Of a stretch of DNA of 64,000 nucleotides, positions 23,806 through 32,835 are shown one piece after another. Position 1 is the stretch's first letter; each line of letters begins with the position of its first letter. The notes below the pieces were generated by a model, which ran no database searches, was not told where the DNA came from, and saw nothing but the letters and a program-made list of their open reading frames with translations. Position numbers and translations under genes: made by a program. Source of the stretch: AP-15 sp963812675 (GTDB lineage: Bacteria > Pseudomonadota > Alphaproteobacteria > ATCC43930 > CGMCC-115725); NCBI GenBank assembly GCA_963812675.1, contig CAWEWR010000006.1, positions 186,001 to 250,000 on the forward strand, written 5' to 3'.

Positions 23806-25890
23806 TCAGTTCGCCACGCCGAGGGTGCGAATTCTTTCGAAAAGAGGATGAATTTGGGCGCGGTAGGTCGAAGAACCCGATCGCGACAACCACAGCTGCT
23901 CGAATGTAGTCGTACGGTAATCCGGATATTGCTGGCGGAACGATGCAGCAGTCCCGGTGGCCTCGGCTCCACGACCCAGCAAGGAAAGCGCGGCCATTAA
24001 AAAAAGTTGTGCGGCGCCGTAGCTGGGATTTCGTTCCAGGGACTTCTGAAGCAGCTGAATAGCGGTTTCCGTCCGGCCTAGCAGCAACTCGGCGAAACCC
24101 GCAAAGAAGAACCAGATGCTGTGTCGTCGATCGGTCTGATCGAGACGCATGGCCCGCTCGATCGCCGGCCACGTCTCATCGGCACGACCGAGAAGGGCAG
24201 CATTATAGCCCGCGAATCCATGCGCAGCGCCCAACCCATGATCCATTCCAAGGGCATGCGCGAAAGCGCGTTCCGCAGGTTCCAACTGCCCGGCCGCCGA
24301 GTAGAGCATCCCTTGGATGAGTTTCGCCACGGCGTGACCGGGTGCCAGGTCCAAAGCGATCGCGACCGCCTCGCGTCCGAGGTCGGACGCTGCTGCAGCG
24401 GCCCGCGGATCACCCCACCAGGGGTTGCTGACCAAATTCTGACAGGTGAGCGCCAATCCGGTAAGCGCTTCTACATTGCGCGGGTCGTGGGCCAGCGCAG
24501 AGAGGTACGACGTCTGGGCCTGGGCAGTGAGTTCTGGCGTGACCTTGCCCTTCAGAGCACTCGATGCTTCGGAAAGACACTCGGTAATCTCGAGATCTAG
24601 ACCCGATGTCACCAAAGCCCGGCGGCTGGCCGCTTGAAGGAGCAGCACGTGGAGTTCTCGTGAAATCCGTCGCGTAATCCTCGTCTGGATCGGAGCGAGG
24701 TCCTCGGGCTTGAATTCATGTCGACCCGCCCAAAGGTACTCCGAGGTTGCCGCATCGGTTATTCGCATGTTTACCCGCAGCAAGCCGGGCGCGCTGGTTT
24801 GGGCACTGCCGGTGACAATGTAATCGTAGCCGCGTTCGGATATCCGGTTACCGTTGTCCGCGGGGCCGCGATCGTCTCCCAACGGCTTCAGCGAGAGCCC
24901 GCGTCCGTGCCGAAGCAGGTCGGTGACGAGGTCGTCGGTAAAGGCTTCCACCAAATATTGTTGGTCGGGATTGCCGGTCAGGTTGCGCACCGGTGCAACG
25001 GCGACGGCAATGTTCGGCAAGAGACAAGGCCAGCGTGGTGTTGCCATGCCCTGGCTTGGAGCATCGACCTGCGATGGGGCGCGACGTCCGGGCGAACGAT
25101 CCGATGTGCTGATGCCAGCGATGGGATCGCGATCTTCTGCCGGGAGCTCCGGTGAATTGTGGTCCCGCGCAGTGCTCGAACGCGAGATTTCATTCGCCAA
25201 TGACTGCGTCTCAACGTCCGGTGCGACACCAAGTTCGCGCTTCAAGGTCTCGGCGCAACTCCTATATTGGCGGAGCGCTTCACCGCGGCGCCCGGCATGT
25301 GCATAGGCGCGGATCAGCGCGCGTTGTCCGAATTCCGATAGCGGGTCGAGAAAAACGAGCCGGCGGCCGGACTGTATTGCGGGCTCGTGCTCACCAGCCG
25401 CATCCTGTTTCGCGCTCAATCGATGCAAGATGTCGCAGACCATCGCGAGAGTCCGGTCGCGCTCCGCCGCCAACCATTCCTGAAACGGCTCGGAATTTAA
25501 ATCGAAATCCGTGAGGAGTTCGCCGCGGTACAGCTCCGCGGCCGCCTGTAGATCGGAGCGGTGCTGTGAACGCGCCAGCCGTTCAAATTGATCGAGGTCT
25601 ACGATAGCGTCCTGGATCCGACAATTGGCGAAGTCGGCGAAGAGGTGAACGCCTGTATCCCGCCCTAAAGCCTTGCGCAGCTCCAATAGGCAATTCCGTA
25701 AGCTGTGGCGGGCTTGCTCCGACCCCTGGTACGGCCACAGCAGGTCGGCCAATCGCTCGCGACTGACCGGCTGGCCTAGCTGGGCTGCAAGAAAGGCAAG
25801 CAAAGCGCGCGCCTTCTTCGGGACTTTCCCGAGCCGACAATCGCCACTCTCGATCACCAGAGGCCCGAGAATGCTGATCGACAAGGTCAT
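23806..25890 (-). CDS. BTAD/SARP-like transcriptional regulator with TolB-like and TPR domains (paralogue C)
   Basis: 694 residues with the full order of paralogue A: winged helix (LSISILGPLVIESGDCRLG, RERLADLLWPYQGSEQ, SLRNCLLELRKALG), BTAD domain (RRGEALRQYRSCAETLKREL), linker rich in Asp, Pro and Ser, TolB-like domain (IAVAVAPVRNLTGNPD, EAFTDDLVTDLLRHGRG) and TPR-like C-terminus ending in LWLSRSGSSTYRAQIHPLF. Similarity to A runs along the whole length, so they are paralogues by duplication. A short motif before both starts (TATTGGGA on the coding strand) is also conserved. C and B form an operon, and the PP-loop gene 84 bases upstream may belong to it. Confidence 0.85.
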   Translation of the reverse strand: MTLSISILGPLVIESGDCRLGKVPKKARALLAFLAAQLGQPVSRERLADLLWPYQGSEQARHSLRNCLLELRKALGRDTGVHLFADFANCRIQDAIVDLDQFERLARSQHRSDLQAAAELYRGELLTDFDLNSEPFQEWLAAERDRTLAMVCDILHRLSAKQDAAGEHEPAIQSGRRLVFLDPLSEFGQRALIRAYAHAGRRGEALRQYRSCAETLKRELGVAPDVETQSLANEISRSSTARDHNSPELPAEDRDPIAGISTSDRSPGRRAPSQVDAPSQGMATPRWPCLLPNIAVAVAPVRNLTGNPDQQYLVEAFTDDLVTDLLRHGRGLSLKPLGDDRGPADNGNRISERGYDYIVTGSAQTSAPGLLRVNMRITDAATSEYLWAGRHEFKPEDLAPIQTRITRRISRELHVLLLQAASRRALVTSGLDLEITECLSEASSALKGKVTPELTAQAQTSYLSALAHDPRNVEALTGLALTCQNLVSNPWWGDPRAAAAASDLGREAVAIALDLAPGHAVAKLIQGMLYSAAGQLEPAERAFAHALGMDHGLGAAHGFAGYNAALLGRADETWPAIERAMRLDQTDRRHSIWFFFAGFAELLLGRTETAIQLLQKSLERNPSYGAAQLFLMAALSLLGRGAEATGTAASFRQQYPDYRTTTFEQLWLSRSGSSTYRAQIHPLFERIRTLGVAN

Positions 25891-25974
25891 CGCAACCGTC
25901 CCAATATGCTGCTAGCGGCGCCACGGAAGACGGGTATGAAGTAGCGATTCATCGTCAGGGGGCCCGCTCCGTTC

Positions 25975-27142
25975 TTAACCATCTTGATGCAGGTCCGGGT
26001 TACGATATCCGTTTCCTCCCCGGTACGCCTTTATTTTGTTCTCGAGCACTTCGCAAAGCGCCGCAAGCCCGCGAGCCCGCAGTGGTGCCAATAAGTCTTC
26101 GTATGTAACTGCTCGGTCGCCGACCGGCCCGAGATTATTCCACAGCTCGGTCGGAGTGAGGCTCGGGCCGAGTGTTGCAGTCTCCTCGACCCCTGCGGCC
26201 AACAGCTCGAGGCGCGTGCGCAAGCATTTTTCGCAAACCCTGCAGTTCAGTTCATTGCCCGGATTGCCCGGACAGACCCGCAGCGAGGCAAGCGCGGTCG
26301 GCCAAGTTGCCAGCTCACGTACTTTCTGAAAGCGAGCATAGCGTGCCCCATCATGGATTACGGTGACGCGCTGGCTGGAAAACAGGCTGTCCACTGCCGG
26401 GTGCGATCCGATCGGCACAGGATTGGCGATGTCATGCGAGGCGCCGATAAACAGAAACGCTGTCCCGAAGATGGCCGCGTGACCGACAGCAGCTAGTGCG
26501 GCCCCATTGTGCCGATAATACCAGAAATCAGGCTTCGAGGGCAGATGGCGGAGGTTGGTGCGGCAGGAGATCAGTCGCAGGCCGGTTTCTGCGGCTAGCG
26601 GTTGCAGATGTCGCAGAGCCACGCGAAAGCGCTCGTCCTCCGGATCACGCGCACGTTTCCCAATATCAAACCCATGGATGAAGAGAGCATCGCGAATATA
26701 TGCGGGGTCCTCCGGTCGATAGAGCCGATGGTTGCGCATCAACACATGAAGGCTGTCGACACCGCCTGAGAGAAATGCAACGCCCCGCGGATCGCCAGTG
26801 AACCCTCTGCGGACGAGTCGACCAGAAGGTTCGATCGAGGGCATCGCGGACGGCCCACCCCAACTTGTCCACCAAGCGTGCGCCGTATAAAGACCCTCGA
26901 CCAGCATCGGGCAGGGTCGACCCTCGAATTCGGACCCTCAATTCGCCGTGCACCGCAGCGAGAGGAAAACACGCGGATAGGAAGGCGTCTGCGGAAGGCT
27001 CGTCAGGCGCGTGATCGAGCCCCTCCTCGCGAGTTTCGAAGATGAGCTCCTGTTCGGGATAGTCGCAATCCTCCCAAGCCACGGTTGCGAAAATGACCCT
27101 CGCATCGCTGTTGGCAATCAGGCCAAAATCGCGAATGATCAT
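25975..27142 (-). pseudogene. PP-loop (ExsB/asparagine-synthase-like) ATPase, frameshifted
   Basis: The C-terminal 310 residues (from ATG 26907) contain SGGVDSLHVL, the PP-loop that binds ATP in adenylating enzymes such as QueC and asparagine synthetase, and a zinc-type knuckle NCRVCEKCLRTR. The N-terminal 78 residues (from ATG 27142, behind GAGAGGGA) lie in another frame: MIIRDFGLIANSDARVIFATV ... HGELRVRIRG. The two halves join at 26908-26911, where removing one base gives a continuous protein of about 388 residues. Either the gene is broken, or one base is a sequencing error, or the C-part is translated separately. The substrate is unknown. Its place before paralogue C and the phased repeats upstream tie it to the pilus block. 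Confidence 0.65.
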
Positions 27143-27234
27143 CGAGTATCCCTCTCGCCGTCGATTAAGGTGCAGCGGATGCCAGGAAAAGCGTTCGCGA
27201 ACGCGAGCCGGGCACACTCCCTCGTCACTTAAGG

Positions 27235-27297
27235 TTAATACGACGTACGTCAAAAAACCATCATTCCGCTCCGGCGCGTCAAAAAACCGTCATTCCG
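27235..27297 (-). promoter_or_regulatory. Two 21-bp direct repeats carrying 11-bp-phased TGAC motifs (candidate SARP operators)
   Basis: CGTCAAAAAACCRTCATTCCG occurs at 27248-27268 and 27277-27297 (one mismatch, 29-base period; the first 20 bases of each are otherwise the same). On the minus strand each copy holds two TGAC-type motifs 11 bases apart: TGACG 27292 and TGACG 27281; TGATG 27263 and TGACG 27252. TATTAA (27240-27235), a fair -10, follows 7 bases after the last. The next minus-strand start is the PP-loop gene at 27142. Orientation matches the flp and kinase sites. Confidence 0.5.
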
Positions 27298-27438
27298 TTC
27301 AGTCGGCAGCGATGCGTTAGCAAAGCGTTAGGGCATGAGTCCGCTTCCAACTATATCTGCCGGGGTCGGTCGGGCACCTCCGACAGTTCCGACCTGCTGC
27401 ACAGCAGCACGCCCCGGCGATCCCCCGATCCGGAGATC

Positions 27439-28746
27439 TTGGAGTCGCTCACCCCTCGGACGAGAGTTCGCTTGTTAAATCTCCTCGGCAGCAGTCTCGA
27501 CGAAGCAAGCGAGGTTACCAATGCGAACCGTCGCCTTCTATTGTTGACCCTGACCATCACCTGCTCTCTGGGGCAGGTCGCTTCGACAATCTATGTGTCG
27601 TCCGTCCCGGCGATTGCCGCCGCGCTCGAGACTTCGGTGTCGCGCGTGCAATTGACGTTTGTTGCTTATCTCGCAGCCTTTGCGGTGAGCATGCTCGTTC
27701 TCGGGCCGTTATCCGATCGCTACGGGCGAAGACGAACGATGATCTTGGGCATGTCCTTGAGCGCGCTCGGCGGCATCGCCTGTGCCGCGAGCCCAACGAT
27801 TGAGTTCCTGATCGGCGCCCGCGTCTTGCAAGGGATCGGTCTCTCGGCGGGGTTGGTCGTTGGCCGGGCTACCGTTCGCGACCTCTACGGCGAAGACGGC
27901 GCCGCTCAGATCATCGCAGGGCTATCCATTGTTCTTACTCTTCTACAGGCCTTGGCACCGATCCCCGGCGGCTATCTGCAGACATGGATCGGTTGGCGGG
28001 CGAATTTCGCCGCCACTGCGATCTTAGCCGCTGTGGCTCTGGCGCTGGTCCACAGATATGTACCGGAGTCATCTCCTCGGGAAGGGTCCTCTCCATCCGA
28101 AACCGCGGCGTTGCTCGCCCGAACGATGCGGGCCAGCTATTGCAGTTTGCTTCAAACGCGGCGTTTTGCGGCATATGCGCTTACGGCGGCAGGCGCCCAT
28201 GCGGGCTTTCACATCTTTACCGCCGGGGCGCCGGCGGTGTTGATCATCGGGCTTGCCATACCTCCGCAAGATTACGGCTACTACGCTTCGCTTCCGCCGA
28301 TTGGCTTTCTCGTCGGCAGCTTTCTGTCCAATCGGCTGACGCGGCGCCTCGGCGTCGACAATTGCATCGCCATCGGCAGCGCGGTGCTGATCCCCGCGGG
28401 CTTCGCAATGGTGGCCCTTGCAGCGCTGCGTTTCGGCAGCCCTTATACGATCGTCGGTCCGATGATCCTGATCTGTTGCGGCAGCGGTCTCATCACGCCC
28501 AACGCAGTTGCCGGTAGCCTCGGGGTCAAGGTCGGCATCGTGGGCGCGGCCTCGGGTCTGGCGAGCTTTATCCAGATGATCGGAGCCGCCGGGGCCACTG
28601 CCGCGCTTTCTATCGGAGGCAATGGGAACCCGCTCGTGTTGGCCGTCGTCATCGCCTCTACCGGCCTCTTTGCGGTGATGGCGTTCGGGTCGCTGGCTCA
28701 GTTTGGCCGGGTCCCTGTGAAAGCCGGGGCGCGTGTCTCAGTCTAG
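27439..28746 (+). CDS. MFS drug exporter, Bcr/CflA subfamily
   Basis: About 435 residues with twelve predicted membrane helices. Loop 2-3 carries GPLSDRYGRRRTMILG, the MFS motif A, and helix 4-5 LIGARVLQGIGLSAGLVVGRATVRDLYG, typical of the Bcr/CflA drug-resistance branch. The family pumps bicyclomycin, chloramphenicol or sulfonamides with protons. A TTG at 27439 is the first in-frame start with a GGAG three bases before it; a second TTG at 27472 is possible, so the first 15 or so residues are uncertain. It lies alone on the plus strand and its stop overlaps the end of the aldo/keto reductase gene. Confidence 0.85.
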   Translation: MESLTPRTRVRLLNLLGSSLDEASEVTNANRRLLLLTLTITCSLGQVASTIYVSSVPAIAAALETSVSRVQLTFVAYLAAFAVSMLVLGPLSDRYGRRRTMILGMSLSALGGIACAASPTIEFLIGARVLQGIGLSAGLVVGRATVRDLYGEDGAAQIIAGLSIVLTLLQALAPIPGGYLQTWIGWRANFAATAILAAVALALVHRYVPESSPREGSSPSETAALLARTMRASYCSLLQTRRFAAYALTAAGAHAGFHIFTAGAPAVLIIGLAIPPQDYGYYASLPPIGFLVGSFLSNRLTRRLGVDNCIAIGSAVLIPAGFAMVALAALRFGSPYTIVGPMILICCGSGLITPNAVAGSLGVKVGIVGAASGLASFIQMIGAAGATAALSIGGNGNPLVLAVVIASTGLFAVMAFGSLAQFGRVPVKAGARVSV

Positions 28747-29720
28747 CCAGTCTTCCGCTCCACCGTCTGGTCGATCCGGGCCAGCAACTGCGGCGGCGAC
28801 GGGCCAGCCTCGGCCGCGGCAACGCACTCTGCAAGTTCCTGCCGGTTCTTGACGCCGAGCACGAGCGTGTCGATGTCGAGCGACAGCGCATAGCGATGCG
28901 CCAACAGGGCGGGAGTGACGCCCAATTCCCCGGCGAGCTGCCGAAAGCCAGCGGCTCGCAGGTAATCGCGCATCTCGGGATGGTCGTCGGGCAGTGGCCG
29001 ATCGATAGCGCTGGTCAGCGCCCCGGCCTGCACCGCGCGGATGCCCATCACGCCGACCCCGTTAGCCTGCGCGGCAGCCATCACCGCGCGGGGTTTCGCC
29101 GGCCCGTCGAAGAACTTCAGCCCGCCAGGCGAATCCAATAAATTGGCGATGCACTGCACTGCCGACGGGGCTGGGCGCTCGCCGAGCAGCTTGATGATTG
29201 TGTCCGGATGACCGATCCCGGTCAGCCCCCAAGCACCGATCAGACCCTCGGCCACCAGCCGCTCAAACAGCGGACGCACGTGGTCGACAAAGGTCCGGTA
29301 TAGGGTCATGCGGCTGGCGGCGTCGGGCCACCGCGCCAGGTGGTCCGCGTTTGGGACGACATTCGAATGCAGAAAGAACAGATCGAGCCGCGACAGCCGC
29401 AGACGCTCGAGGCTTCCCTCGATCGATTGCCGCACCAGCGGTTCGATTTCGACGGAGGGCGGGTTGCCGAGATTGCATTTGCTGGTGACCCGCACGCCCT
29501 TTGGCAGCCGGCCGGCGAAAGCCTCGCCGACCACCAGCTCGGCCTTGCCGTCGCCGTAACGCGGCGCGAGGTCGATCCAGTTGATCCCGGCATCGACTGC
29601 GGCGTGCACGGTCGCGACGCATTCGTCGAATGTCGTTTCACCCCACACCATCCCGAGGCCGCCCCCGCCGAGGGTCAGCACCGAGGCGGGCGGAAGCTTA
29701 CCAAAGCTCTTTTGCTGCAT
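28743..29720 (-). CDS. Aldo/keto reductase
   Basis: 325 residues of the aldo/keto reductase barrel. Visible are LTLGGGGLGMVWG near the start, DAGINWIDLAPRYGDGKAELVVGEA with the catalytic Asp and Tyr, VTSKCNLG with the catalytic Lys and LDLFFLHSN with the His of the tetrad. GVKNRQELAECVAAAE near the end belongs to the NADP-binding tail. It reduces aldehydes or ketones with NADPH; the subgroup resembles D-threo-aldose and L-fucose dehydrogenase-like enzymes. Its stop overlaps the MFS stop by two bases. No ribosome site of note lies before ATG 29720. Confidence 0.87.
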   Translation of the reverse strand: MQQKSFGKLPPASVLTLGGGGLGMVWGETTFDECVATVHAAVDAGINWIDLAPRYGDGKAELVVGEAFAGRLPKGVRVTSKCNLGNPPSVEIEPLVRQSIEGSLERLRLSRLDLFFLHSNVVPNADHLARWPDAASRMTLYRTFVDHVRPLFERLVAEGLIGAWGLTGIGHPDTIIKLLGERPAPSAVQCIANLLDSPGGLKFFDGPAKPRAVMAAAQANGVGVMGIRAVQAGALTSAIDRPLPDDHPEMRDYLRAAGFRQLAGELGVTPALLAHRYALSLDIDTLVLGVKNRQELAECVAAAEAGPSPPQLLARIDQTVERKTG

Positions 29721-29957
29721 GCGCGTCCCACAACTTGAAATTTAGCAAGACATTTCACGTCCCTGCTCCTGCAGCGGATCTAGAGCGGGAGCTCTTCCAT
29801 CGGTTGTAGCGACCACCAGATCCGAGCCCCGGTCGCAGGACCTTCCCCCAGTCAGGCTGCACTAATAAGGAGGCGAGTTTCAAGGTGGTCGTCGATCCTG
29901 ATGCGAGCCCGTTGCTGCGAAAAAATAGCGGACCTCCGCCTCACCCCGGGGATGCAG

Positions 29958-29979
29958 CCGCCGCCGGCGCGGGCGGCGG
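29958..29979 (-). terminator. GC-rich hairpin directly after the dioxygenase-like gene
   Basis: CCGCCGCC (29958-29965) and GGCGGCGG (29972-29979) pair with a six-base loop, touching the stop codon of the gene on the minus strand. No T-tract follows, so it is not a classical intrinsic terminator; it may stabilise the 3' end. The rest of 29721-29957 shows nothing else. Confidence 0.3.
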
Positions 29980-31068
29980 TCATCCGGCGATGCGCAAGAA
30001 CTCCGGGGCGGGTCTCAGCGGCCGGTAAGTATCGATGCCAACCATGGTGCTCGTCCGGCGCATGCCGGGTTTGCGGCGGGCCTGAAATTCTGCGCGGTAC
30101 GCCTCGTTGGCGCCATGCAGGATGCCTTGCGGCGTGTGCCGGAAATTGCCGGGCCGGCGGCCGCTCGCATCTTCGTCGGCATGCGACAGCATGACCTCGT
30201 CCATGTCGATGTTGCGGTGATAGCTGGGCAATTCCTCCGCTTCGAGATCCGCGACGGCGATCTGCGGGACGATGCTCAACACGACAAAGCCCGGCGCCTC
30301 GAAGGTCACCCAGGACGAGGGCGGGATGTGGATCCGGTCCGACATGATCGGCAGGATGCTGCGGACATTGAGCTTGAACGGAAAGAGGTCGCCCTTCCAG
30401 CCCACCATCTTCATCGGGTCGTTGCGGTAGAAGATAGAGCTGTGCCCGCCGGCATGCTTCAGCCGGACCTCGTATTCGTCCTGTTTCGGCCAGCCGTAAT
30501 CGGTGATGTCCGGGACCTCCAGCATCGTGGGGTCGACCGGTGTGTGACGGCCGACCTGCTCGTGCTCGCAGAGCCGGATCGGCTGCGGCAATTCGACGAC
30601 CATAAACAAGCTGTCGCCGGCTTCCGGCAAGTGCCGGAACGTCGTCGCCTTCGGCAACAACACCCAGTCGCCCGGCTCGTACGGGATCGGCCCGAATTCG
30701 GTGGCGAAGACACCGTGGCCGCGATGGACGAAATAAAGAAGGTCACCCTCCACATCGCGGTAGCAATAGGGCATCGCCTGCCGCCGGCGGCTGATCGCGA
30801 TGGCGACATCCTCGTTCGCGAGCAAATTCTGCCAGCCGCCGCGCGGATCGCTCGCATCCGGTGCGACGACATCGGCACTGTCGACTTGACGCGGCCGGTA
30901 GTCGCCTTCGAACCGCACCACCTCATTCGGACCGTCGGTGCGGTAAAGCATCGCGACCGGCCCCGCGAAACCCTGCCGGCTCAGATGCTCCTCACGCAGA
31001 TCGCCGAGCCCGACCCGTGCCTGGCGCACAAAGCGGCCGCGCGTAAAATGGATCCAAGAGCGCGTCAT
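29980..31068 (-). CDS. Homogentisate 1,2-dioxygenase-like cupin protein
   Basis: 362 residues related to homogentisate dioxygenase. It has the double-cupin layout with RRRQAMPYCYRDVEGDLLYFVHRG in the first half, and in the second half SILPIMSDRIHIPPSSWVTFEA, SYHRNIDMDEVMLSHA and GNFRHTPQGILHG. In the true enzyme iron is held by two His and one Glu: here HRN and the later LHG histidine are present and an acidic D-E pair lies where the Glu is expected, but spaced one residue differently. Ring cleavage is therefore possible but another aromatic substrate is likely. ATG 31068 is chosen for its GGGAGGA site. No hpd or fahA neighbours are present. Confidence 0.75.
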   Translation of the reverse strand: MTRSWIHFTRGRFVRQARVGLGDLREEHLSRQGFAGPVAMLYRTDGPNEVVRFEGDYRPRQVDSADVVAPDASDPRGGWQNLLANEDVAIAISRRRQAMPYCYRDVEGDLLYFVHRGHGVFATEFGPIPYEPGDWVLLPKATTFRHLPEAGDSLFMVVELPQPIRLCEHEQVGRHTPVDPTMLEVPDITDYGWPKQDEYEVRLKHAGGHSSIFYRNDPMKMVGWKGDLFPFKLNVRSILPIMSDRIHIPPSSWVTFEAPGFVVLSIVPQIAVADLEAEELPSYHRNIDMDEVMLSHADEDASGRRPGNFRHTPQGILHGANEAYRAEFQARRKPGMRRTSTMVGIDTYRPLRPAPEFLRIAG

Positions 31069-31145
31069 GCCACATCCTCCCCAACATCCATGAGAAGGAA
31101 CAGGATAGCACAACCAAGCACCAACGCTCGCCCACCAAGCGCCGC

Positions 31146-31200
31146 GGGCTTGGTCCCCCCTCTCCCAGCATCGCGGCAGAGGGTGCCGAGCGCAGCAGGG
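31146..31200. repeat. Short copy of the dispersed GC-rich palindromic element
   Basis: Bases 31146-31166 are the exact reverse complement of 41622-41642 (21 bases, beginning GGGCTTGGTCC), and GAGGGTGCCGAGCGCAGC at about 31179 is the reverse complement of part of 41531-41553. The hairpin arms CCCTCTCCC and GAGGG remain. It is therefore a smaller, inverted copy of the element after the CoA-transferase gene. A still more degenerate copy follows the molybdenum hydroxylase genes near 35093. Confidence 0.7.
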
Positions 31201-31283
31201 CGGCCGGATCGATGCGGGGCCGATGACCGTTAACGCAGCGGAAGGTGTAGTGCTGGGGCGAGCCTTCTCGACATAAGCGGAGA

Positions 31284-31808
31284 ATGCGGATGGCGCAAAC
31301 AGGAACAGCGGTACGGCCGGACCGAGAGACCCTCGCGCGGCCGGATAAAATTCCGGTCGCGCTGTCCGTCAACGGCGTTACGAGGCAGCTCGAGGTCGCA
31401 CCGTGGACGACCCTGCTCGATGCGCTGCGCGACCATCTCGACCTGACTGGCACCAAAAAGGGCTGCGATCACGGGCAATGCGGCGCGTGCACCGTGCTGG
31501 TAGACGGCCGGCGGATCAATTCCTGCCTCACTTTGGCCGTAATGAAGGACGGAGCCAAAGTGACCACCATCGAGGGACTGGCGGCGGATGGCGCGCTGCA
31601 TCCGCTGCAGCAGGCGTTCATCGACCATGACGCGTTTCAGTGCGGCTATTGCACGCCGGGACAGATCTGCTCGGCTGCCGGCCTCATCGCCGAGGGCAAG
31701 GCGAAGAGTGCCGACGAGATCCGCGAACTGATGAGCGGCAATATCTGCCGCTGCGGCGCGTATCCCAACATTGTCGCTGCGATCCAGCAGGCGATGGGGG
31801 GATCATGA
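31284..31808 (+). CDS. Molybdenum hydroxylase [2Fe-2S] subunit (PaoA/YagT-like)
   Basis: 174 residues. The plant-type ferredoxin cluster is held by the cysteines of GTKKGCDHGQCGACTVLVDG and INSCL; the second, helical [2Fe-2S] domain by FQCGYCTPGQICSA and SGNICRCGAYPNI. It carries electrons from the molybdenum centre to FAD in aldehyde oxidase or xanthine dehydrogenase-type enzymes. The N-terminal 25 residues are unstructured and carry no clear twin-Arg signal. The stop overlaps the next gene as ATGA, so the three subunits are translated together. Confidence 0.92.
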   Translation: MRMAQTGTAVRPDRETLARPDKIPVALSVNGVTRQLEVAPWTTLLDALRDHLDLTGTKKGCDHGQCGACTVLVDGRRINSCLTLAVMKDGAKVTTIEGLAADGALHPLQQAFIDHDAFQCGYCTPGQICSAAGLIAEGKAKSADEIRELMSGNICRCGAYPNIVAAIQQAMGGS

Positions 31809-32821
31809 TCAATTTCCAGTACGCCCGGGCCGGTGACGTCGCTGACGCGGTGCGCCAGATCGCCGCTGACCCGAAGGCCAAATTCATCGCCGGCGGCACC
31901 AACCTGATCGACCTGATGAAGGAGGATGTCGAGCGCCCCTCGCGGCTCATCGACATCTCGCGGTTGCCGCTTAACGGCGTCGAGGAGACGGCGGAGGGGG
32001 GATTGCGGATCGGTGCGCTCGTGCCGAATTCCGACCTCGCCTATCATCCGCTGATCGCGCAACGCTATCCCATGCTCGCGAGCGCGATCCTCGCGGGCGC
32101 GTCGGCGCAGCTGCGCAACATGGCGTCGACCGGCGGCAATCTGCTGCAACGCACGCGCTGCTACTACTTTTACGATACCGCGACGCCCTGCAATAAGCGC
32201 GAGCCCGGCAGCGGCTGCTCCGCGATCACGGGCCTCAACCGCATGCACGCGATCCTCGGCACGAGCGAACATTGCATTGCGACACATCCCTCCGACATGT
32301 GCGTGGCGCTGGCCGCGCTCGACGCGACGGTCCATGTGGCCGGGCCGGCGGGGGCGCGGGCGATTGCCTTTTCCGATTTCCACCGGCTGCCGGGGGACAC
32401 GCCGCAGCGTGACACGAACCTGCAGGCGAACGAGATCGTCACGGCGATCGAGCTCCCGGCGCGGGGCTTCGCAGCAAATTACACCTACCTGAAAGTCCGC
32501 GACCGCCTCTCCTATGCGTTCGCGCTGGTGTCTGTCGCGGCGGCGCTGGAGCTTGAGGGAGACATGATCAAGGAGGCACGTCTGGCGCTCGGCGGGGTCG
32601 CGCACAAGCCGTGGCGCGATCCGTCAGCCGAAGCCGCGCTGCGGGGTCAGGCCGCCAGTCAGCCAACGTACACCCGCGCTGCGGAGCTCTTGCTGCACGA
32701 TGCCAAGGGTTTCGAGCACAACGCCTTCAAGATCGATCTCGCTCGCCGCGCCATCGTCCGCGCGCTGACGCACGCGGCGGCCGGCACCCCGCAGTCGCAG
32801 TCCAATAAGAAAATCCGGTGA
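31805..32821 (+). CDS. Molybdenum hydroxylase FAD-binding subunit (PaoB/YagS-like)
   Basis: 338 residues. FIAGGTNLIDLMKEDV and RIGALVPNSDLAYHP mark the FAD site; ILAGASAQLRNMASTGGNLLQRTRC gives the second FAD loop. An inserted cysteine stretch (TRCYYFYDTATPCNK, then SGCSAI) is the [4Fe-4S] insert known in the PaoB group. The C-terminal CO-dehydrogenase-type domain includes FALVSVAAALELEG and LALGGVAHKPWR. ATG 31805 overlaps the stop of the small subunit. An upstream in-frame extension lies inside that gene and is not used. Confidence 0.9.
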   Translation: MINFQYARAGDVADAVRQIAADPKAKFIAGGTNLIDLMKEDVERPSRLIDISRLPLNGVEETAEGGLRIGALVPNSDLAYHPLIAQRYPMLASAILAGASAQLRNMASTGGNLLQRTRCYYFYDTATPCNKREPGSGCSAITGLNRMHAILGTSEHCIATHPSDMCVALAALDATVHVAGPAGARAIAFSDFHRLPGDTPQRDTNLQANEIVTAIELPARGFAANYTYLKVRDRLSYAFALVSVAAALELEGDMIKEARLALGGVAHKPWRDPSAEAALRGQAASQPTYTRAAELLLHDAKGFEHNAFKIDLARRAIVRALTHAAAGTPQSQSNKKIR

Positions 32822-32835
32822 GCAGGAGCAGGCTC

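Noticed and set aside
29881..29979. Intrinsic terminator after the dioxygenase-like gene
   Set aside because: The hairpin is perfect but no T-tract follows, so it is given only low confidence.
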